Assembly: GCA_946612175.1 (NCBI GenBank) | Contig: CAMOEO010000049.1 | Coordinates: forward strand, 1 to 12,579 | Source of the DNA: an uncultured Verrucomicrobiota bacterium | Lineage (GTDB): Bacteria; Verrucomicrobiota; Kiritimatiellia; RFP12; UBA3636 | DNA length: 12,579 bases | Direction of reading: 5' to 3' | Shown here: piece by piece, positions 6,772-12,579 of the stretch | Layout of the letters: each line of letters opens with the position of its first letter | Position numbering within the stretch: position 1 is the stretch's first letter | Position numbers and translations under genes: made by a program | Notes under the pieces: model-generated | What the model was told of the DNA's origin: nothing | Seen by the model: only the letters and a program-made list of their open reading frames with translations | The model's database searches: none

Positions 6772-7413
6772 CTAGCCGAAGAATCCGGGGAGTCCGCCTG
6801 CGGCCCGGGCGGCGGCGACGGCGGCCAGGACCTTGCCGCGATCCTTGCGGCCGGGGGAGGATTCGACGGACGAGGAAAGGTCGAAGAAGACGGCGCCCGA
6901 GGCGGATGCCGCCGCGGCGAGGTTGTCCGGGCCGAGGCCGCCGGCGAGGGCGAAGGGCAGGGGAGAGAGGGCGCGCGCGGCCGACCAGTCCCACGCGGCG
7001 CCGTTGCCGCCCGGCAGCGCGCCGCGGCCGCATTCGACGAGGAAGCGCGTGTCCGTCGGGTAGGCCTCCGCTTCGACCGCAAGGTCTCCGCCGCGGAGAA
7101 CCTTGAGGACGCGAATCCCCGCGGCGAGCAGTTCCGCCGCGAGCGCGGGCGGCTCGGCACCGTGCAGCTGCGCGACGCCGAGCCTCGCGATGCGTGCGGC
7201 GCGGAGAATCTCCGCGGCGGTCGCATCGACGAAGACGCCGACGCGCGCGACATCAGGCGGGACGTCCGCGAAGACCTCCGCCGCCCGCTCGGGCGTCACG
7301 TTCCGCGGGCTCGGAGGGAAGAACACCGCGCCGAGCGCCGCCGCGCCGGCCTCCGCGCAGAAGCGCGCGTCCTCCGGCGTCGTGAGACCGCAGATCTTCA
7401 GGGGCGACTTCAC
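6772..7413 (-). CDS. trpF: Phosphoribosylanthranilate isomerase
   Basis: 213 residues. It performs the Amadori rearrangement of phosphoribosylanthranilate to CdRP on a TIM barrel. Visible family motifs are KICGLT with catalytic Cys8, GAVFFPPSPR at 28-37, VGVFVD, AQLHG, the phosphate-binding AGGLGPDN, and a late SVESSPGRKD that matches the usual SGVE...PGxKD. The general-acid aspartate normally found in the LLD motif before the GG(T/S)G...FDW block appears here as Glu127 in FLVECGR, with GGNGAAWDW following; this is a conservative but unusual change. Translation starts with GTG at 7413, which overlaps the trpD stop codon (GTGA), so translation is probably coupled. It is the last gene of the trpE-G-D-F operon. 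TrpC, which uses the product of this enzyme, is not encoded nearby. Confidence 0.93.
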   Translation of the reverse strand: MKSPLKICGLTTPEDARFCAEAGAAALGAVFFPPSPRNVTPERAAEVFADVPPDVARVGVFVDATAAEILRAARIARLGVAQLHGAEPPALAAELLAAGIRVLKVLRGGDLAVEAEAYPTDTRFLVECGRGALPGGNGAAWDWSAARALSPLPFALAGGLGPDNLAAAASASGAVFFDLSSSVESSPGRKDRGKVLAAVAAARAAGGLPGFFG

Positions 7414-8422
7414 GAGTTCGAGATCTCGACGAGGCGGCGCAGCTTCTCGTAGGCGGCTCCGGAGTCAATGGACTCCTCCGCCTTTTTCACGCCGGCCGCG
7501 AGATCGGGGACGAGGTCCGCGGCGAGCAGCGTGCCGGCGGCGTTGATCAGCACGACGTTGCGCTTGGCGCCGCGGATCTTCCCGGTGAGGATGCCGGTCG
7601 CGATGTCGGCGTTCTCCTTCGCGTCGCCGCCCGCGAGCTCGCCGAGCTCCGCGTATCCGCCGAAGAGCGGCTCCGGGTCGATGTCGTAGGTGCGGATCAG
7701 GCCGTCCTTGAGCTCCGAGCAGCGCGAGGGGCCGGTGACGGTGATCTCGTCCATGCCGTCGCTGCCGTGGACGATCAGCGCGTGCGTGGAGCCGAGGCGC
7801 TTGAAGACACCCGCGTAGACCTCGGTGAGCTCGGGCGCGTAGACGCCGATGAGCTGCATGCGCGCGCCGGCGGGGTTGGTGAGCGGGCCGAGGAGGTTGA
7901 AGACCGTGCGGACGCCGAGCTGCTTGCGCGCGGGGCCTACGAACCGCATCGCCTTGTGGAAGGTCTGCGCGAAGAGGAAGCAGATGCCGATCTCGTTGAT
8001 CGCCTCCTCCATCACCTCGGGCTCGCAGGCGAGGTTGAGGCCGAGCGCCTCGAGGCAGTCGGCCGAACCCGTGCGGCCGGAGCTGGAGCGGTTGCCGTGC
8101 TTGGCGACGACCGCGCCCGCGCCGGCGGCGACGAACGCCGTGGTCGACGAGATGTTGAACGTGATGCCGTGGTCGCCGCCGGTGCCGACGGTGTCCACGG
8201 TGTTGGGCTTCAGCGACGAGATCTTCGCGGCGGCCTGCCGCATGGCGCGCGCGGCGGCGGCGATCTCGGCGACGGTCTCGCCCTTGGCGGAGAGCGCGGC
8301 GAGGAACGCGCCGATCTGGGCGTCCGTGAGGTTGCCGTGGAACAGTTCGTCGAAGAGCGCGAACGTCTCGTCCTCGGAGAGGTCCGTGCGGGCGACGAGC
8401 TTCGAGAGAATGTCGGGGTAGT

Positions 8423-8426
<4 letters not shown>
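7410..8426 (-). CDS. trpD: Anthranilate phosphoribosyltransferase
   Basis: 338 residues, the usual family length. It joins anthranilate to PRPP, giving phosphoribosylanthranilate and pyrophosphate. Visible motifs are the PRPP loop GTGGD at 81-85, NISSTTAFVAAG, KHGNR at 109-113 followed by SSSGRTGSADCLEALG, the LLGPLTNPA segment at 178-186, and the metal-binding Asp226-Glu227 in GSDGMDEITVTGPS. All expected catalytic regions are present. The ATG at 8426 overlaps the trpG stop codon (ATGA), and the trpD stop overlaps the trpF start in the same way. There is no separate ribosome site, so coupled translation within the operon is likely. It is not fused to TrpG, unlike the enterobacterial protein. 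Confidence 0.96.
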
Positions 8427-8997
<571 letters not shown>

Positions 8998-9001
<4 letters not shown>

Positions 9002-10506
9002 TTCGCTCCTCCCTTCCGGATCTCGGCGATCTCCTCGGCGACCGTGCGAACGGAGCCGAGCAGCGCAACGCTGCGGGCGATCGCGCCGGCCTTGCTGACG
9101 GTCTCCCGGTATTCGCTTTCGGGGACCGAGTCGTAGACGATGCCCGCGCCGGCGCGGGCGACGAGGCGCCCGTGCGCGACGGCCATCGTGCGGATGCAGA
9201 TGGCGAAGTCCATGTCGCCGTTGAACGCGAAGTACCCGACCGCGCCGCCGTAGGGGCCGCGCGGCTCGTCCTCGAGCTCCGCGATCAGCTCCATCGCGCG
9301 CACCTTCGGCGCGCCGGTGAGCGTCCCGGCCGGGAACGCCGACGGGAACAGGTCGAACGCGTCGCGGCCGGGCTCGAGCTCGGAGACGACCTTCGAGACG
9401 AGATGCATCACGTGCGAGTAGCGCTCGACGGTCATGAGGTCGACGACCTGGACCGTTCCGGGGATCGAGACGCGCCCGAGCTCGTTGCGCCCGAGGTCGA
9501 CGAGCATGAGGTGCTCGGCGCGCTCCTTCTCGTCGGCGAGGAGGCCGTCCGCGAGCGCCCGGTCCTCCCGCTCGTCCGCCCCGCGCGGGCGCGTTCCGGC
9601 GATGGGGCGCAGGCACGCGGTGCGGCCCTCGAGCTTGATCATCGTCTCCGGCGAGGAGCCGACGAGCGTGACGCCCTCGAGCTTGAAGTAGTAGAGGTAG
9701 GGCGAGGGGTTCACGTGGCGCTGCACGCGGTAGAGCGCGACGGGGTCGCGCGGCGCGGCGGTGACGAAGCTCTGCGAGGGGACGCACTGGATGAGGTCCC
9801 CCTCGACGATGCGCTCCTTCACCTTCCCGACGATGCCCGTGAAGTACTCCGGCGGATGCGTCGGCCGGAGCGGCGGCAGCGGCTCGGGGCCGGCGGGCGC
9901 GGGGGCGGGGGCGTCGAGGACCTCGAGCGCGTCCGCGAGGCGGGCGCGCGCCGCGGCGACCGCGCCGGGGCCGTCCTCCTCGAACGCGAAGCTCGCCACG
10001 TAGAGCGCGCCGGCGACGTTGTCGAAGACGAGCATCGATCCGGGGACCATGAGCTCCGCGAGCGGGCGGTCGGCGGGCAGGCGGTTCGGAACGCGCGGCT
10101 CGAAGAAGTGCGCCGTCTCGTACGCGAAGTAGCCCGCGAGGCCGACGGGGCACTTCGGCAGCCCCGGCACGCCGGCGAAGCGGTAGGGCGCCGCCAGCGA
10201 GCGGAGGACGCCCATCGGGTCGCCGCCATGGGGGATGCGGCGTTCGTCGAGCCCCTTGCGGACGAGGACGTCCTCGCGGTAGACCGTGACGGCGACCCGG
10301 GCGTCGAAGCCGAGGAAGCTGTATCGGCCGCGCTGCTCGCCGCCCTCCGCGCTCTCGAGGAGGAAGAGGGACGACTCGCGGCGGTCGAGCCGCGCGAGGA
10401 CCGAGACGGGGGTCTCGGCGTCGGCGAGGACCTTGACGCCGACGGGGACGACGTTCGCCTCGGCGAACGGATGGTCGTCCGATGGAAGGAAGGTGGAGAG
10501 GATCAT
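8998..10506 (-). CDS. trpE: Anthranilate synthase component I
   Basis: 502 residues. It converts chorismate and ammonia (from TrpG) to anthranilate, the committed step of tryptophan synthesis. LLES at 49-52 is the known feedback motif for tryptophan binding, and NPSPYLYYF near 266-274 also belongs to that site, so allosteric inhibition by Trp is expected. Catalytic chorismate-binding motifs include GDLIQCVPSQ near 236-245, PIAGTRPRG at 301-309, VDLGRNELGRV, FPAGTLTGAPKVRAMELI near 391-408, and GAVGYFAFNGDMDFAICIRT. Family members PabB and MenF are less likely given the LLES motif and the neighbouring trpG, trpD and trpF. The ATG at 10506 follows a promoter whose predicted start leaves only about 32 nt of leader. 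That is too short for a classical attenuator peptide, and no Trp-codon run is seen. It is the first gene of the operon, and its stop codon overlaps the trpG start. Confidence 0.96.
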
Positions 10507-10544
10507 GGGCGTTCTCGTCCCGGGGTTCGCGGGAACGGAGCGGG

Positions 10545-10581
10545 ATTCTAGGTGTTTCTATTAATAGAGTCAAGCGGAAAA
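10545..10581 (-). promoter_or_regulatory. trpEGDF promoter with candidate Trp operator (copy 2 of the 37-bp repeat)
   Basis: On the minus strand, TTGACT (10573-10568) and TAGAAT (10550-10545) are 17 bp apart. The spacer contains the perfect palindrome TCTATTAATAGA at 10557-10568, placed exactly where a repressor would block RNA polymerase. The element matches 5835-5871 upstream of trpB at 36 of 37 positions. The upstream TTTTT run also serves as the T-tract of the symporter terminator. Confidence 0.8.
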
Positions 10582-10623
10582 ATCGGCGCCCCTCGGGGGG
10601 CCGGGCGGGCTAGGCCGCCCGGC
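10578..10623 (-). terminator. Rho-independent terminator of the symporter gene
   Basis: Two hairpins occur in tandem on the minus strand. The first has a perfect 9-bp stem, 10615-10623 with 10600-10608, and its 6-nt loop carries the symporter stop codon. The second pairs 10602-10596 with 10592-10585 (7 bp, one bulged C at 10588, loop CGA), followed after two bases by TTTTT at 10582-10578. The two stems share bases at 10600-10602, so they compete. The second stem plus the T-run is a good intrinsic terminator insulating trpE from the symporter transcript. Confidence 0.65.
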
Positions 10624-12415
10624 GGTCGAGGCGGCGGTCGAGCCAGAGCAGGACGAGCGTCGGGGCGATCGCGGGGACGGCGCGCGCGAGGAACCGGCCG
10701 AAGGGATAGGCGCCGGCGGCGTCCCGCAGGACCGAGAAGTCCGCGAAGGCGGCGTAGATGCCGAGGATCACGAGCAGGAGCGCCGCGCTCGCGACCCACG
10801 CGCCCTTCCACGGCTCGAGCGAGACGGCCTTCGCGTCCGCGAAGGAATGCGGCTCCCGGCGCGGCGCGAGGAGGCGGACGAGGAGCATCAGGTCCGTCAG
10901 CGCGAGGAAGCACGCGCCCACGAAGTGGTATTCGCCCATCGCGCCCACGACGTCGAGCCCCTCGAACCGCGGCAGCACGAAGTAGCCGGCGGAGAGCAGG
11001 ACCACGCCGCCGACGAGCCCGACGAGCGCCGAGGCCTGCGGCGCGCGGCGCGACACGAGCCCGACGAGCACCACCGCGAGGATCGGGATGAAGTAGATCG
11101 AGTTCATCTTCTGGAGGTAGCCGAAGATCGAGGGGACCGCGTCGAGCATCGGCGAGAGCGTCATCGCCGCGAGCGCGATCGCGAGGCCGAACCACTTGCC
11201 GGCGCGCACGCACGTGAGGTCCGGCACCTGCGGGCGCAGCTTCTTGTAGATGCCGAGCGAGAAGAGCGTGCAGGTGGAGTTGAGGGCCGAGTTGAAGCTC
11301 GAGAGCACCGCGCCCGCCATCACGGCCGCGAAGAAGCCCGCGAGCCACGGGGGAAGCACCGTGCGGACGAGCTCGCCGTAGGCGTTGGCCTCGCGCAGCA
11401 GGCCCGTCGCCTCGTCCACCACCGCGGGCGACGAGGGCGCGATCGCGCCGTGCTTGAAGAGGAAGAAGGCCATGATGCCGGGCAGCACCAGGTAGAGCGG
11501 CCCGATGAGCTTGAGGAGGCCGCACATCAGCACGCCCTTCTGCCCCTCCTTGAGCGACGAGGCCGCGAGGGCGCGCTGGATGATCTGCTGGTTGGTGCAC
11601 CAGTAGAAGACGTTGATCAGGAGCACGCCCGTGAAGATTTCGAGGAAGGGCGCCTGGCTGTCCTCGGCGCCGATGGAGTTCACGTGCTCCGGGATGTCGG
11701 CGGCGAGGTTCCGCAGGCCGCGGACGATCGAGCCGCCCTGCGCGGCGGCCTCGCCCGAGAGGTCGATCGCGCCGCACGCCCAGAGGCCGAAGAACGTGAT
11801 CATGAAGCCGCCGACCAGCAGCCCGATGCCGTTGAGGAGGTCCGAGACGACGATCGAGCGCAGGCCGCCGAAGATCGCGTAGACCGAGCCGATGCACCCG
11901 ATGACCCAGACCATGATCCAGAGCAGCGCCGTGTCGCTCCCGATCCCCGTCGCGGCGTGCAGGTCGAGGATGCCCATCATGCCCTTCGCGCCGGTGTAGA
12001 GGATCATCGGCAGGAGGATGAACATGTAGGCGAGCAGGAAGATCACGTTGCAGACGAGCTGGGCGCGCGAGCCGAAGCGGATGTCCAGCAGCTCGGGGAC
12101 CGTCGTGATGCCGCTGCGGAGGAACTTCGGCAGGAAGAAGAGCGCCATCATCACGATCGCGATGACGCCGACGACCTCCCACATCATCACCGCGAGGCCG
12201 GTCGTGTAGCCCTGGCCGTTGAGGCCGACGAGCTGCTCGGTCGAGAGGTTCGTGAGCAGCAGCGAGGCCGCGATGAACGGGAACGTGAGCGAGCGTCCGG
12301 CGAGGAAGAAGCCGTCGTTCGAGCCGGAGTCGCCGCCGCGGCTCTTCCACCAGGTGATGGCGGCCACGAGGGCGGTGAAGAAGACGAAGGAGCCGAGCGT
12401 GAGTGCGGTGTTCAT
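10610..12415 (-). CDS. Sodium:solute symporter (SSS/SLC5 family, YidK-like)
   Basis: 601 residues with about 13-14 hydrophobic helices, a LeuT-fold secondary transporter of the inner membrane that moves a solute, most likely a sugar or related compound, with Na+. The N terminus resembles E. coli YidK: TWWKSRGGDSGSNDGFFLAGRS, then SLLLTNLSTEQLVGL near 51-65. Further family segments are GGLRSIVVSDLLNGIG at 183-198, VFYWCTNQQIIQRALA near 269-284, SSFNSALNSTCTLFSLGIY near 372-390 (the region holding Na+ ligands in relatives), and a C-terminal LEPWK...GIYAAFADF. The substrate cannot be deduced from sequence; a sugar is an inference from family membership. No sugar-utilisation gene is adjacent: downstream is the separately regulated trp operon. 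No Shine-Dalgarno site precedes the ATG at 12415. Its own promoter and terminator make it a single-gene unit as far as the window shows. Confidence 0.9.
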   Translation of the reverse strand: MNTALTLGSFVFFTALVAAITWWKSRGGDSGSNDGFFLAGRSLTFPFIAASLLLTNLSTEQLVGLNGQGYTTGLAVMMWEVVGVIAIVMMALFFLPKFLRSGITTVPELLDIRFGSRAQLVCNVIFLLAYMFILLPMILYTGAKGMMGILDLHAATGIGSDTALLWIMVWVIGCIGSVYAIFGGLRSIVVSDLLNGIGLLVGGFMITFFGLWACGAIDLSGEAAAQGGSIVRGLRNLAADIPEHVNSIGAEDSQAPFLEIFTGVLLINVFYWCTNQQIIQRALAASSLKEGQKGVLMCGLLKLIGPLYLVLPGIMAFFLFKHGAIAPSSPAVVDEATGLLREANAYGELVRTVLPPWLAGFFAAVMAGAVLSSFNSALNSTCTLFSLGIYKKLRPQVPDLTCVRAGKWFGLAIALAAMTLSPMLDAVPSIFGYLQKMNSIYFIPILAVVLVGLVSRRAPQASALVGLVGGVVLLSAGYFVLPRFEGLDVVGAMGEYHFVGACFLALTDLMLLVRLLAPRREPHSFADAKAVSLEPWKGAWVASAALLLVILGIYAAFADFSVLRDAAGAYPFGRFLARAVPAIAPTLVLLWLDRRLDRRAA

Positions 12416-12479
12416 GGCCTAGAGGCGGTGGTTGGGAGGTGCAGAAGGTGGCCGGACCACGGCGGGTCCGCGAGGTCAG

Positions 12480-12507
12480 AGTATCAAAACCTCCGCCGCG
12501 GCGTCAA
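12480..12507 (-). promoter_or_regulatory. Symporter promoter with dyad over the -35
   Basis: On the minus strand, TTGACG (12507-12502), in the context CGCTTGACG, and GATACT (12485-12480) are 16 bp apart. The predicted start of transcription is near 12473, leaving a leader of about 58 nt with a small 6-bp inverted repeat at 12453-12458/12465-12470. The -10 matches consensus at 4 of 6 positions and differs from the TAGAAT used elsewhere in the window. Confidence 0.55.
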
Positions 12508-12519
12508 GCGAGACGCCGC
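12498..12519. promoter_or_regulatory. Candidate operator: inverted repeat GCGGCGTC-N6-GACGCCGC
   Basis: Perfect 8-bp arms at 12498-12505 and 12512-12519 are separated by AAGCGA and overlap the -35 hexamer of the symporter promoter. The size and placement fit a dimeric repressor site, for example a sugar-responsive regulator, but no regulator gene is in view and GC-rich DNA yields such dyads by chance. Confidence 0.35.
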
Positions 12520-12528
12520 CCCTCCAGA

Positions 12529-12577
12529 GATTCCAAATCGGGCGGTCGCCGTGCCGGCGACCGCCCGATTTGGAATC
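12529..12577. repeat. Perfect 23-bp inverted repeat with 3-nt loop (strong hairpin)
   Basis: The arms 12529-12551 and 12555-12577 are exact reverse complements around the loop TGC. The outer part of the stem is AT-containing (GATTCCAAAT / ATTTGGAATC) and the inner part is GC-rich. It lies 21 bp upstream of the symporter -35 and at the edge of the window. It may be the terminator of a gene to the right or a dispersed palindromic repeat. No T-run follows on the minus strand, and the plus-strand flank is cut off by the window. Confidence 0.85.
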
Positions 12578-12579
12578 GT

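Noticed and set aside
4523..7033. Long minus-strand frame of about 836 residues across trpB and the phosphodiesterase.
   Set aside because: It is out of frame with trpB and antisense to the phosphodiesterase gene, with no recognisable domain.
10507..10544. Trp attenuator or leader peptide upstream of trpE.
   Set aside because: The predicted leader is only about 32 nt, with no small reading frame containing Trp codons and no terminator/antiterminator pair.
10610..12415. A dedicated tryptophan transporter because it sits beside trpE.
   Set aside because: It is SSS family and YidK-like, has its own promoter and terminator, and lacks the Trp promoter element. Proximity alone is not evidence.

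Overview
This window comes from a very GC-rich bacterial chromosome (roughly 70% by eye, with strong G/C at third codon positions). All of it looks like cellular housekeeping or metabolic DNA. I see no insertion sequence, phage gene, CRISPR array, rRNA or tRNA. The lineage cannot be fixed from this sequence. A -10 box of the form TAGAAT, few Shine-Dalgarno sites, and a GH32-like protein of a type I associate with Planctomycetota/Verrucomicrobiota/Kiritimatiellota relatives make a PVC-type bacterium a reasonable but weak guess.

Layout, left to right. (1) 158-2868, plus strand: a membrane-anchored hybrid histidine kinase (PAS-like, GAF, HisKA/HATPase, receiver) followed 5 bp later by a small stand-alone HPt phosphotransfer protein. 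Together they form the upstream part of a phosphorelay whose output regulator is not in the window. (2) 2901-4559, plus: a cytoplasmic GH32-like five-bladed-propeller protein with altered catalytic motifs. It follows the HPt gene by 32 bp with no visible promoter and may share its transcript. (3) 4549-5826, minus: trpB, converging on and overlapping the GH32-like gene by 11 bp. (4) 5918-6748, plus: a glycerophosphodiester phosphodiesterase, divergent from trpB. (5) 6772-10506, minus: a tight trpE-trpG-trpD-trpF operon in which each junction is a 4-bp stop/start overlap. (6) 10610-12415, minus: a YidK/SGLT-like sodium:solute symporter with its own terminator and promoter. (7) 12529-12577: a perfect 23-bp-stem hairpin at the right edge.

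The five Trp enzymes cover chorismate to anthranilate (TrpEG), to phosphoribosylanthranilate (TrpD), to CdRP (TrpF), and the last step from indole (TrpB). trpC and trpA are absent, so the pathway is split in the genome or incomplete. The most interesting signal is regulatory. trpB and trpE, 4.7 kb apart, are preceded by the same 37-bp element with one mismatch. It contains a complete TTGACT-N17-TAGAAT promoter whose spacer carries a TCTATTAATAGA palindrome. This looks like a shared Trp promoter-operator that keeps the detached trpB gene and the trpEGDF operon under one control.

Four of the five promoters I can place use TAGAAT as -10. The placement of that box implies that trpB and the divergent phosphodiesterase gene are transcribed as leaderless, or nearly leaderless, mRNAs. 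I do not find a clearly new multi-gene system here. The genes themselves are mostly ordinary, and the novelty is in promoter architecture, gene arrangement and a few residue substitutions.
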